A stretch of 41,751 nucleotides of DNA from JAFHCF01 sp048497495 (GTDB lineage Bacteria > Pseudomonadota > Alphaproteobacteria > Rhizobiales > Ancalomicrobiaceae): positions 1 to 41,751 of the forward strand of contig JAFHCF010000245.1 in assembly GCA_048497495.1 (NCBI GenBank), given 5' to 3'. The position numbers and the translations under genes were made by a program. Positions 1 to 6,434 of the stretch are shown piece after piece. Under the pieces are notes generated by a model that ran no database searches, was not told the DNA's origin, and saw only the letters and a list, made by a program, of their open reading frames with translations. Numbering within the stretch: position 1 is the first letter of the stretch; each line of letters begins with the position of its first letter.

Positions 1-1
1 C

Positions 2-310
2 ACCCTGCCGGCGAGCGACCCGCAGAAGCCGGTCGTCACCGGCTATGCCAAGGCCTATTCGGACAGGTTCAAGTCCGAGGTCTCGACCTTCGGCGGCCAC
101 GCCTACGACGCGCTGATGATCTATGCCGACGCGGTCGAGCGCGCCGGCACCACCGACAAGGCCAAGGTGCGCGACGCCATCGAGCAGACCAAGGGCTTCG
201 TCGGCACCGGCGGCGTCGTCAACATGAGCCCCACCGACCACATGGGCCTCGGCCTCGCCGCCTTCCGCATGCTCGAGATCCGTGGCGGAAAGTGGACGCT
301 GGTCGACTGA
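2..310 (+). CDS. Branched-chain amino acid-type ABC transporter substrate-binding protein (C-terminal part)
   Basis: This is the last 102 codons of a gene that begins before the window; the frame is open from base 2. The residues resemble the C-terminal lobe of LivK-type periplasmic binding proteins (Peripla_BP_6): a segment GGHAYDAL, then a helix DAVERAGTTDKAKVRDAIE, then GFVGTGGVVNMSPTDHMGL and a final strand ending GKWTLVD. In the family such proteins capture branched-chain amino acids, amides or aromatic acids in the periplasm and deliver them to a Liv-type ABC permease. The ligand cannot be told from this fragment. The gene ends at TGA 308-310 and is followed by a strong terminator, so it is the last gene of its transcript. 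Confidence 0.85.
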   Translation, partial: TLPASDPQKPVVTGYAKAYSDRFKSEVSTFGGHAYDALMIYADAVERAGTTDKAKVRDAIEQTKGFVGTGGVVNMSPTDHMGLGLAAFRMLEIRGGKWTLVD

Positions 311-331
311 CGACACCCGGAAGACCTCGCG

Positions 332-364
332 AACGGCGCCCGCCCCACCGGACGGGCGCCGTTT
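332..364 (+). terminator. Rho-independent terminator after the ABC binding protein gene
   Basis: An 11-bp perfect stem (AACGGCGCCCG at 332-342, pairing with CGGGCGCCGTT at 353-363) has a 10-nt loop and runs into a short T tract (362-364). It lies 22 bp after the stop codon. It separates this gene from the DUF1127 genes downstream. Confidence 0.75.
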
Positions 365-449
365 CGCGTCGCTCGCCGCCGACGGCGACGCCTCGGAAAC
401 GTCACTCAAATCTCAGTGTCGGCCCCTCGAGCGGCTCGACCACGTCACG

Positions 450-468
450 TCATGCGACAGACGCATGA
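450..468 (+). promoter_or_regulatory. Candidate LysR-type (LsrB/VtlR) operator, copy 1
   Basis: A perfect inverted repeat, TCATGCG-ACAGA-CGCATGA, lies upstream of the first DUF1127 gene. Its core ATGCG-N5-CGCAT fits the T-N11-A rule of LysR-type regulators. The centre (459) is 119 bp before the start codon at 578. If the promoter -10 is TATTCT at 511-516, the centre lies near -64, the usual position of a LysR recognition site. A second copy with the same geometry lies upstream of the next DUF1127 gene. The sequence is observed; assignment to LsrB/VtlR is inference. Confidence 0.6.
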
Positions 469-497
469 CCGAACCCCGTTCCCGCTCTTCCTTCATA

Positions 498-516
498 TTG
501 CAGCGCACACTATTCT
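498..516 (+). promoter_or_regulatory. Promoter-proximal shared motif, DUF1127 gene 1
   Basis: The motif TTGCAGCG-CACACTATTCT closely matches the one at 920-943 upstream of the second DUF1127 gene. TATTCT (511-516) can serve as a -10 element. No good -35 hexamer sits at the right distance, as expected for an activator-dependent promoter. The motif ends 61 bp before the start codon. Confidence 0.45.
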
Positions 517-577
517 CCTCGGAAGAAGTTGCATGATCGCGATCCTTTTCATGCACTCAGGAGAAAGGTGGACCGAT

Positions 578-742
578 ATGTCCTTTTCGTCCCCGCAGCA
601 CTCCATCGGCTCTCAGGTTTCCGACTATCTGCGCTCCGCCCGCACCGCCTCGGCGCTTCTGGCACTGAGCGACCACGCGCTCGAGGGGCTGGGCATCACC
701 CGCGCCCATGTCCGCGCCCTGGCCCGTCGCCTGACCGACTGA
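578..742 (+). CDS. Small DUF1127 domain protein, copy 1
   Basis: A 54-residue protein whose C-terminal half carries the DUF1127 (YjiS-like) signature: LLALSDHALEGLGITRAHVR, then an arginine-rich end. The ATG at 578 was chosen because CAGGAGAAAGG at 558-568 is a strong ribosome-binding site; longer in-frame starts would run through the promoter. In Agrobacterium and Brucella, DUF1127 micro-proteins are reported targets of the LysR regulator VtlR/LsrB and of small RNAs, with effects on carbon and phosphate metabolism and stress; the molecular role is poorly defined. The protein lacks a signal peptide and is probably cytoplasmic. A second DUF1127 gene lies 260 bp downstream. The family call is firm, the function open. 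Confidence 0.85.
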   Translation: MSFSSPQHSIGSQVSDYLRSARTASALLALSDHALEGLGITRAHVRALARRLTD

Positions 743-873
743 CGGCCTCCGCCTCCCGGCTTCTCCGCCATCGACCCTCGGATCGCCGCCGCGTTCCGGG
801 GGTCTTCGCATTCGACGCGATGGCCCCGCCCGATCGCCGAGCACCTCGAAAAATGGCGGGATTGGGAATGCGT

Positions 874-892
874 CCATGCGTCTGCCGCATGG
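874..892 (+). promoter_or_regulatory. Candidate LysR-type (LsrB/VtlR) operator, copy 2
   Basis: The inverted repeat CCATGCG-TCTGC-CGCATGG shares its CATGCG-N5-CGCATG core with the site at 451-467. The centre (883) is 120 bp before the start codon at 1003, against 119 bp for the first copy. Identical arms at an identical distance upstream of two genes of one family make chance unlikely. Confidence 0.6.
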
Positions 893-919
893 CGGAAGTT
901 CATTCTCGGGTCTGTCGTT

Positions 920-943
920 TTGCTGCGATGCACACTAAATTCT
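920..943 (+). promoter_or_regulatory. Promoter-proximal shared motif, DUF1127 gene 2
   Basis: The stretch starts TTGCTGCG and ends CACACTAAATTCT. It matches the 498-516 motif apart from small length differences and ends 59 bp before the start codon. TAAATT (936-941) is the likely -10 element. No canonical -35 is seen. Confidence 0.45.
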
Positions 944-1002
944 GGTCGAGATGAATGCCGCCGCTGCAATGAATTGCGGCCAACCCACGACGAGACCCGA
1001 CC

Positions 1003-1167
1003 ATGATCCTCGCCCACGTCCGCCACTCGATCGCCGCCCGCTTCCATCGCATTCGGCTCTATCACCAGACCGTCGCCGAACTGAGCGCGCTGCATGATCG
1101 CGACCTCGCCGACCTCGGCATCGCCCGTGGCGACATTCGCGACGTCGCCCGTCGCGGCATGATCTGA
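1003..1167 (+). CDS. Small DUF1127 domain protein, copy 2
   Basis: A 54-residue protein beginning MILAHVRHSIAARFHR and carrying the DUF1127 core LSALHDRDLADLGIARGDIR, with the family pattern L-x2-L-x-D-x2-L-x-DLGI-x-R. It is rich in arginine and histidine, small and probably cytoplasmic. The start ATG at 1003 gives the same length as copy 1, though the ribosome-binding site is weak (GAG about 10 bases upstream). It shares its upstream inverted repeat and promoter motif with copy 1 but little sequence outside the family core. This points to co-regulated paralogues rather than a fresh duplication. Function unknown; a role in VtlR/LsrB-linked metabolic or stress control is inference. Confidence 0.85.
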   Translation: MILAHVRHSIAARFHRIRLYHQTVAELSALHDRDLADLGIARGDIRDVARRGMI

Positions 1168-1184
1168 GGCGGCGCCGCCGCCTC
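1166..1184 (+). terminator. Hairpin at the end of DUF1127 gene 2
   Basis: GAGGCGGC (1166-1173) and GCCGCCTC (1177-1184) form a perfect 8-bp stem with a 3-nt loop beginning inside the stop codon. There is no T tract after it, so it may act in mRNA stability rather than as an intrinsic terminator. Confidence 0.35.
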
Positions 1185-1254
1185 CACGTTGACCGAGGTC
1201 ATGGCGAGCCCGCCGTGATCGGGTCCACATGAGGTCCCCATCCGAGGACCCGCC

Positions 1255-2757
1255 GTGCCGCATCGCGACCATCCGCCCTTCGACGACCTCCGCGACTTTC
1301 TCGCCCTGCTCGAGGGGCGCGGGCTCCTGAAGCGCATCGCCGCGCCGGTCTCCACCGTCCTCGACATGACCGAGATCCACCGCCGGGTGCTGGAAGCCGG
1401 CGGCCCGGCGCTGCTCTTCGAGAAACCGATCCTCGCCGACGGCACGCCCTCGCCGATCCCGGTCCTCGTCAATCTCTTCGGCACCGTCGAGCGCGTCGCC
1501 CTCGGCTTCGGCATCGAGCCCTCCGGCCTCGACCGCCTCGGCGAGGATCTCGCGGCCCTGCGCGATCCGACCCCGCCCGAGGGCGTCGCCGACGCGCTCT
1601 CCCGCCTGCCGCTGCTCAAGGCCGCCCTGACCATGCGGCCGAAGACGGTGCGCCACGCCCCCGTCCACGAGCGGGTGCTGACCGGCGCCGAGATCGACCT
1701 CTCCCGTCTCCCGATCCAGACCTGCTGGCCCGGCGAACCGGCGCCGCTCGTCACCTGGCCCTTGGTGATCACCCGCCCGCCGGACAGCGTCTCGACCTCG
1801 AAATACAACGTCGGCGTCTACCGGCTCCAGGTCGCCGGCCGCGACCGGCTGATCACCCGATGGCTGGCGCATCGCGGCGGCGCCGCCCATCACCGCGCCT
1901 GGGCGAAACGCGGGGAGAAGATGCCGATCGCCGTGGTGATCGGCGCCGATCCCGGCACCATCCTCGCCGGCGTGCTGCCGCTGCCGCAGGAACTCTCCGA
2001 GCTCCACTTCGCCGGCCTGACGCGCGGCGCTCGCTCGCGCCTGGTGGATGCCAAGACCGTGCCGTTGAAGGTGCCGGCCGACGCCGAGATGGTGATCGAG
2101 GGCTGGGTGTCGCCGACCGAGACCCTGCCCGAGGGCCCCTACGGCGACCACACCGGCTATTACAACTCGGTCGAGGACTTCCCCGTGATGACCGTCTCGG
2201 CGATCACCATGCGCGCCGAGCCGATCTATCTCTCCACCTACACCGGCCGCCCGCCCGACGAGCCGTCGCGCATCGGCGAGGCCTTCAACCGGCTGTTCCT
2301 GCCGCTTCTGAAGAAACAGTTCCCCGAGGTTGTCGACTTCTGGCTGCCGCCGGAGGCCTGCTCCTACCGCATCGCCGTCGCCTCGATCGTGAAGTCCTAT
2401 CCCGGCCAGGCGCGCCGGGTGATGATGGGCCTGTGGTCGATGCTGCCGCAGTTCGCCTATACCAAGTTCGTCATCCTGGTCGACCCCGACATCGACGTGC
2501 GAAACTGGGACGACGTCATGTGGGCGGTGGCGACCCGCTCCGATCCCTCCCGCGACGTCATGCTGGTCGACCGCACCCCGATCGACTATCTCGATTTCGC
2601 CTCGCCGAAATCCGGTCTCGGCGGCAAGATGGGCCTCGACGCCACCACCAAGATCGGCACCGAGACCGAGCGCGAATGGGGCCGCGTCTTGGCCCGGGAC
2701 GGCGACGTCTCGGCCCGCGTCGACGCCCTGTGGTCGCATCTGGGTCTCGAGACGTAG
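1255..2757 (+). CDS. ubiD: UbiD family decarboxylase
   Basis: A 500-residue protein, normal for UbiD-type enzymes, which use prenylated FMN to decarboxylate or carboxylate unsaturated or aromatic acids. In ubiquinone synthesis UbiD removes the carboxyl group of the polyprenyl-hydroxybenzoate intermediate. Conserved blocks are visible: EGPYGDHTGYY near residue 292, a PPEACSYR region, and the C-terminal stretch DPDIDVRNWDDVMWAVATR followed by DPSRD. The GTG start has GAGGA about 7 bases upstream. ubiX, which makes the cofactor, follows directly. The TAG stop lies inside a 15-bp tandem repeat, and the frame continues open for 18 codons beyond it to a TGA overlapping ubiX. The substrate is uncertain, because UbiD paralogues act on many acids. 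Confidence 0.9.
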   Translation: MPHRDHPPFDDLRDFLALLEGRGLLKRIAAPVSTVLDMTEIHRRVLEAGGPALLFEKPILADGTPSPIPVLVNLFGTVERVALGFGIEPSGLDRLGEDLAALRDPTPPEGVADALSRLPLLKAALTMRPKTVRHAPVHERVLTGAEIDLSRLPIQTCWPGEPAPLVTWPLVITRPPDSVSTSKYNVGVYRLQVAGRDRLITRWLAHRGGAAHHRAWAKRGEKMPIAVVIGADPGTILAGVLPLPQELSELHFAGLTRGARSRLVDAKTVPLKVPADAEMVIEGWVSPTETLPEGPYGDHTGYYNSVEDFPVMTVSAITMRAEPIYLSTYTGRPPDEPSRIGEAFNRLFLPLLKKQFPEVVDFWLPPEACSYRIAVASIVKSYPGQARRVMMGLWSMLPQFAYTKFVILVDPDIDVRNWDDVMWAVATRSDPSRDVMLVDRTPIDYLDFASPKSGLGGKMGLDATTKIGTETEREWGRVLARDGDVSARVDALWSHLGLET

Positions 2758-2801
2758 GGTCTCGGGACGCAGGGTCTCGGGAAGTGGGGCCTCGAGCAGA
2801 A
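2742..2801 (+). repeat. 15-bp tandem repeat, four units, spanning the ubiD stop codon
   Basis: The four units are GGGTCTCGAGACGTA, GGGTCTCGGGACGCA, GGGTCTCGGGAAGTG and GGGCCTCGAGCAGAA. The period is five codons in the ubiD frame and the first unit holds the TAG stop (2755-2757). Without that stop the frame would encode further GLxxx pentapeptides and end at TGA 2812-2814, overlapping the ubiX ATG. The last unit runs into the ubiX ribosome-binding site. Confidence 0.85.
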
Positions 2802-2810
2802 GGGAAGCTC

Positions 2811-3389
2811 ATGAGCCGCGTCGTCCTCGGCCTCTCCGGCGCCTCCGGCGCGGCGATCGCCGTCCGCATCGCCGAGATCCTGCGCGACGGCGGCGTCGAG
2901 ACCCATCTCGTCGTCACCACCGCCGGCCTGCGGACGCTTCTCCACGAGGTCGGCGCCGACGCCCTCGCCCGCCTCGAAGGCCTCGTCCACCGCCGCCATG
3001 CGATCGACGACATCGGCGCGGCGATCGCCTCCGGCTCGTTCCGCACCGCCGGCATGATCGTCGCCCCCTGCTCGATGCGGGTGCTCGGCGCCGTCGCCGC
3101 CGTCAACGCCGCCGATCTCCTGGTGCGTGCCGCCGACGTCCACCTGAAGGAGCGCCGCCGGCTGGTGCTGATCGCCCGCGAGAGCCCGCTCCACCTCGGC
3201 CATCTGCGCGCCATGGCCGCCGTCACCGAGGCCGGCGCCATCATCGCCCCGCCGGTGCCGGCCTTCTACCTGAAACCGGCCTCGGTCGCGGCGATCGTCG
3301 ACCACATCGCCGCCCGCGCCGTCGACCTGCTCGATCTCGACGGCCTGCCGCGCGCCGCCGAATGGACCGGCGAGGATCGGGCGAGATGA
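2811..3389 (+). CDS. ubiX: Flavin prenyltransferase UbiX
   Basis: A 192-residue flavoprotein that joins dimethylallyl phosphate to FMN, producing the prenylated FMN cofactor required by UbiD enzymes. The N-terminal Rossmann motif GLSGASGAAIAVRI, the central block MIVAPCSMRVLGAVA, then LLVRAADVHLKERRRLVL, RESPLHLGH and PPVPAFYLKP all match UbiX/Pad1. The ATG at 2811 follows AGAAGGGA at 2798-2805. It lies 53 bp after the present ubiD stop and would overlap by ATGA if the ubiD frame were read to its next stop. Its own stop overlaps the start of the NnrS-like gene (ATGA at 3386-3389), so translation of the two is probably coupled. High confidence. Confidence 0.95.
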   Translation: MSRVVLGLSGASGAAIAVRIAEILRDGGVETHLVVTTAGLRTLLHEVGADALARLEGLVHRRHAIDDIGAAIASGSFRTAGMIVAPCSMRVLGAVAAVNAADLLVRAADVHLKERRRLVLIARESPLHLGHLRAMAAVTEAGAIIAPPVPAFYLKPASVAAIVDHIAARAVDLLDLDGLPRAAEWTGEDRAR

Positions 3390-4555
3390 AACCGCTCGCC
3401 ACCCGGCTCGCGCCCTACGAGGTGTTCTTCCCCCTCGCCGCGCTGGGCACGATGGCGGCGATCGCCCTCTTCCTCCTCGCCCTCGACGGCCGTTGGACGC
3501 CGCCCGAAGGTCTGTCGCCCCTCGACTGGCATGCCCACGAGATGCTCTTCGGCCATTTCCCGGCGGCCTTCGCCGGCGTCATGCTGACCGCCCTGCCGCG
3601 CTGGACCGGCGGCCCCTCGGTGCCGCCGGCGATGGTGATCGGCCTCGCCGCGCTCTGGCTCGCCGCCCGCCTCGCCTTCCTCGCCGCCCCGGATCCCGCG
3701 CTGTTCTGGCTGTCGCCGGCCCTCACGGCCGCCCTCGCGACCTACGCCGGCTTCCGTATCGTCGCCGCCGGCGACCGGCGCGACCTCGGGCTCGTCGCCC
3801 TCCTCGCCCTCTTCACCCTCGCCGACGGGCTCTTCCTCGAGGGCGCGGCGCGCGCCGACACCGGCCTCGGCCTCCGCCTCGGACTTTCGGCCGCCGCCCT
3901 CGTCGCCATGGTGATGGGCGGCCGCATCGCCCCGGCCCTGACCCGCCATCTCGCCGAGAAACGCGGCGAGCGGCAGGCGCCGCCGACGCCGTGGCGCTTC
4001 GAGATCGCGGTCCTGGCGCTCTCGGCGACGGCGCTCGCCGCCTGGGCCGTCGCGCCCGCGCGCCACACCACCGCCGCGCTCCTGGCGCTCGCGGCCCTCG
4101 CCCATGTCGTCCGCCTCGCCACCTGGGGCGGCTGGTCGACCCGCGACCGCCTCCCCTTCCTGGCGCTCCACCTCGGCTATGCCGGCCTGCCCCTCGGGCT
4201 CGGCCTCCAGGCCTGGGGCATCCTCGCCGCCGATCCGCGTCTCGCCGACGCCGGCATCCATGCCTGGGGCACCGGCACCTACGGACTGATGTGCGCCGCC
4301 ATCATGACCTCGGTGGTGCGTCGCTATGCCGGCCTCGCCCTCGGCGTGAGCCGCACCGCCGATCTCCTCGTCGCCGCCCTCCTCACGGCGGCGGCCCTGC
4401 GGCTGGCGGCGAGCCTCGCCGATCTCGCCCAACCGCTCCTCCTCGCCTCGGCCTTCGCCTGGATCCTCGGCTATGCCGCCCTCCTCGCCCTGACCGTCCG
4501 CGACCGCCGCCTGCCGGCGCCGAGCCCGCGAGGCGAAGCCGCCGGAGGAGCGTGA
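3386..4555 (+). CDS. NnrS family haem- and copper-containing membrane protein
   Basis: A 389-residue hydrophobic protein with roughly a dozen membrane-spanning stretches. The N-terminal block WHAHEMLFG and the following LTALPRWTGG are characteristic of NnrS. A second histidine region, HAWGTGTYGLMCAAIM, corresponds to the conserved later block, but the usual GHTGR motif is replaced by ALGVS. NnrS proteins are inner-membrane metalloproteins linked to nitric oxide tolerance and denitrification in other bacteria. The start ATG overlaps the ubiX stop by 4 bp. No nitric oxide reductase or Nnr regulator is nearby, so the link is to prFMN/UbiD chemistry by position only. The family call is good; the role in this operon is unknown. 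Confidence 0.8.
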   Translation: MKPLATRLAPYEVFFPLAALGTMAAIALFLLALDGRWTPPEGLSPLDWHAHEMLFGHFPAAFAGVMLTALPRWTGGPSVPPAMVIGLAALWLAARLAFLAAPDPALFWLSPALTAALATYAGFRIVAAGDRRDLGLVALLALFTLADGLFLEGAARADTGLGLRLGLSAAALVAMVMGGRIAPALTRHLAEKRGERQAPPTPWRFEIAVLALSATALAAWAVAPARHTTAALLALAALAHVVRLATWGGWSTRDRLPFLALHLGYAGLPLGLGLQAWGILAADPRLADAGIHAWGTGTYGLMCAAIMTSVVRRYAGLALGVSRTADLLVAALLTAAALRLAASLADLAQPLLLASAFAWILGYAALLALTVRDRRLPAPSPRGEAAGGA

Positions 4556-4605
4556 CCGCACCGGCCCGGGCTCCGGGGCTTCAGTGAAGGAGATCAGAGG
4601 GTTGA

Positions 4606-4681
4606 TGGTAGGCCCGGCAGGACTCGAACCTGCAACCAATCCGTTATGAGCGGACGGCTCTAACCATTGAGCTACGGGCCC
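4606..4681 (-). tRNA. tRNA with CAT anticodon, probably tRNA-Ile2 (lysidine-modified)
   Basis: A complete 76-nt cloverleaf on the minus strand, including an encoded CCA (complement of 4606-4608). The acceptor stem is GGGCCCG pairing with CGGGCCT, the D stem GCTC/GAGC, the anticodon stem GTCCG/CGGAT with loop CTCATAA, and the T stem GCAGG/CCTGC with TTCGAGT loop. The CAT anticodon with C4-G69 and C5-G68 pairs and this anticodon arm resembles alphaproteobacterial Ile2, which TilS converts to read AUA. Elongator tRNA-Met is the alternative; the acceptor pairs argue against it. Confidence 0.9.
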
Positions 4682-5278
4682 GAACCGTCCTCCGCTGAGC
4701 CGCGGTGAGGGTCGAGTCGGGTGTTGGCCTAGCACGGCGTGTGACCGGCGGACAAGCACGCGTCACGTTGTGAACACTTTCTTCGGTCATTCGGCGTTTC
4801 TCAGCGGTTGCGAGACAAGAGATCGTCGCGACCAGACCTCGACCCGGACGGATCGCCGACGAAGGCGCCGTCCTCGGCCGACGCGGAAACGGGCGCGAAT
4901 ACCACGCGTGCCACCGCCGGCCGAACCACGACGATCGACGAGACGGACCGCTGGTCCCGCGCCGATCGCCGCGCCGGAGACGAAGCCATACCGAACTCCT
5001 GAAGCAGACCCGTTCCGTCGACCGGACCGCACCTCGCGCCGGTGACGAAGGAAGACGCTCACGGCCTGCGATGCGGCCCTGGGCGGTCTTCGTGGATACC
5101 GGCGCTCCGCACCGATGCGAGGCCGGATCCAGAGCCGATGGCAACCGATCGGGGAGAGACCCGATCCGCCCATCGACCTGACGAGGCGATCCCCGCGTGT
5201 GCTCGATGAGCCCCGGGACCTCGCATGCACGAGCCTCGAAACCCTTGGCGGGTGGCCGTGCCCATCGGAGTGGAATTC
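4682..5278. other. 597-bp gap between the tRNA and rlpA
   Basis: Apart from the probable tRNA promoter (4726-4755) no gene is supported here. Open frames on both strands are very arginine-rich and have no family features or convincing ribosome-binding sites. It presumably contains the rlpA promoter. The length is unusual for this gene-dense window. Confidence 0.6.
4726..4755 (-). promoter_or_regulatory. Probable promoter of the tRNA gene
   Basis: Reading the minus strand, TTGTCC (complement of 4750-4755), 18 bases, then TAGGCC (complement of 4726-4731). This is a plausible -35/-10 pair about 45 bp before the mature tRNA 5' end. Confidence 0.45.
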
Positions 5279-5845
5279 ATGATGACGAACCAAAACGGCG
5301 CCGCGCGCCTGCGCGGCCGTGCCGCGCTCGCCGGCACGCTCCTCGCCTTGTCCGCGGCACCGGCCCTCGCCGGTTCGGCCGCCGGGTCGAACAAGGTCCA
5401 GGGCGAAGGCATCGCCTCCTTCTATGGTGGCAGGCATCACGGCGGGCCCACCGCCTCCGGCGAACGGTTCAACATGCACGCCATGACCGCCGCCCATCGC
5501 ACCGCCCCGCTCGGCTCGCGCCTGTTGGTCACCAACCTCAGGAACGGCAAGTCGGTGGTGGTGCGCATCAACGATCGCGGCCCCTTCATCAAGGGTCGGA
5601 TCATCGACCTGTCGCATGGCGCCGCGGACGTCCTCGGCTTCACCGGCGCCGGCCTCACCCGCGTCGCGGTCACCGCCGCCGATGGCCGGGCGAAGCCCTT
5701 CGAGGTCGCCTCGCTCGACATCGACGAAACCGTCTCGGCCGCGAAGCCGGCCGAGACGCGCCGGGACGCCGAGGCCGGCGACAAGCCCGTCCTCACCGAC
5801 GCCGAGCGCCTGATGATCGACCGCACCCGGCCGACCGACCGCTGA
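5279..5845 (+). CDS. rlpA: RlpA-like septal ring protein (double-psi beta-barrel)
   Basis: A 188-residue exported protein. The N-terminus has positive residues, a hydrophobic core LLALSAAPALAG and a likely signal peptidase I site after ALA near residue 31; no lipobox cysteine follows, so it is probably soluble in the periplasm. The RlpA/DPBB domain occupies about residues 38-150: GIASFYGG, TASGERFNMHAMTAAHRTAPLG, VRINDRGPF and IDLSHGAA match the family. RlpA proteins are septal lytic transglycosylases or peptidoglycan-binding proteins that aid daughter-cell separation. Start at ATG 5279 because GGAG at 5267-5270 is well spaced; ATG 5282 is equally possible. No SPOR domain is present, so this is the short form. 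Confidence 0.85.
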   Translation: MMTNQNGAARLRGRAALAGTLLALSAAPALAGSAAGSNKVQGEGIASFYGGRHHGGPTASGERFNMHAMTAAHRTAPLGSRLLVTNLRNGKSVVVRINDRGPFIKGRIIDLSHGAADVLGFTGAGLTRVAVTAADGRAKPFEVASLDIDETVSAAKPAETRRDAEAGDKPVLTDAERLMIDRTRPTDR

Positions 5846-5872
5846 CGCGGCCACGTCGTCAAAACCCGCAAG

Positions 5873-5904
5873 ACGGCCCCGTTCGATCAGAGCGGGGCCG
5901 TTTT
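5873..5904 (+). terminator. Terminator between rlpA and the thioesterase gene
   Basis: ACGGCCCCG (5873-5881) and CGGGGCCGT (5893-5901) form a perfect stem followed by TTTT (5901-5904). A run of A residues at 5861-5864 supplies a weaker T tract on the other strand. The flanking genes converge, so it may serve both. Confidence 0.8.
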
Positions 5905-5917
5905 CGTCGCCCGATCC

Positions 5918-6319
5918 TCACTCCTCCGGCGGGATGACGCGCGGCTTGCCGTCTTCGTCGACGGCGACGAAGGTGAAGGTGGCGTCGGTGACCTTGACCC
6001 GCACATGGGTGAGGAAACGCTTGGCCCAGGCCTCGATGTGGATCTTCATCGAGGTCCGGCCGATGGACTCCACCTCGGTGTAGACGCAGAGCACGTCGCC
6101 GACCTTGACCGGCTTCAGGAACATCATCGTGTCGACCTTGAGGGTGACGACGCGCCCGAGCGCCCGCTCGACCCCGCGAATGCCGCCGGCGGCATCCATC
6201 TGGCTGAGCACCCAGCCGCCGAAGATGTCGCCGTTGGCGTTGGTGTCCGCCGGCATGGCGATGACGCGGACGGTGAGTTCGCCGCGCGGAGCGTCGGGAG
6301 AATCGGTGGAATCTGTCAT
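5918..6319 (-). CDS. YciA-like hotdog acyl-CoA thioesterase
   Basis: A 133-residue single hotdog-fold protein. The N-terminal block MPADTNANGDIFGGWVLSQM with following DAAGGI is the signature of the YciA/BACH acyl-CoA thioesterases; the asparagine and aspartate of NGDIFGG are in the catalytic region. The later VTLKVDTMMFLKPVKVGD and GRTSMKIHIEAWA segments complete the fold. Such cytoplasmic enzymes hydrolyse a range of acyl-CoAs, freeing CoA. The gene is preceded on its strand by the DUF1989 gene (115 bp apart), with a 16-bp perfect palindrome between them, and ends at the shared terminator with rlpA. Substrate range is not predictable here. Confidence 0.92.
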   Translation of the reverse strand: MTDSTDSPDAPRGELTVRVIAMPADTNANGDIFGGWVLSQMDAAGGIRGVERALGRVVTLKVDTMMFLKPVKVGDVLCVYTEVESIGRTSMKIHIEAWAKRFLTHVRVKVTDATFTFVAVDEDGKPRVIPPEE

Positions 6320-6390
6320 GCGGACCCCGTCCGTGGTTGCGACCTGAGCCCCGTCCGAGCGGATCGGAAACGGCTGCGGGAAAGCCTAAC

Positions 6391-6406
6391 CCGAGGGGCC
6401 CCTCGG
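6391..6406. repeat. 16-bp perfect palindrome
   Basis: CCGAGGGGCCCCTCGG lies between the DUF1989 stop and the thioesterase start. It could fold as a 6-bp hairpin with a GGCC loop. The T content after it on the minus strand is low, so a terminator role is weak; it could be an operator. Confidence 0.4.
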
Positions 6407-6434
6407 CGATACCCCGGGTGTCGGCGCGCGCCCC

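Noticed and set aside
416..577. Longer start for the first DUF1127 gene
   Set aside because: It would read through the inverted repeat and promoter motif; ATG 578 has a strong ribosome-binding site and gives the family length.
625..2739. 704-codon open frame on the minus strand opposite ubiD
   Set aside because: It is a by-product of high GC on the strand opposite a clear UbiD gene; the translation is low-complexity and matches no family.
4770..5045. 91-codon arginine-rich plus-strand frame after the tRNA
   Set aside because: Residue content is that of random GC-rich DNA; no start signal or domain.
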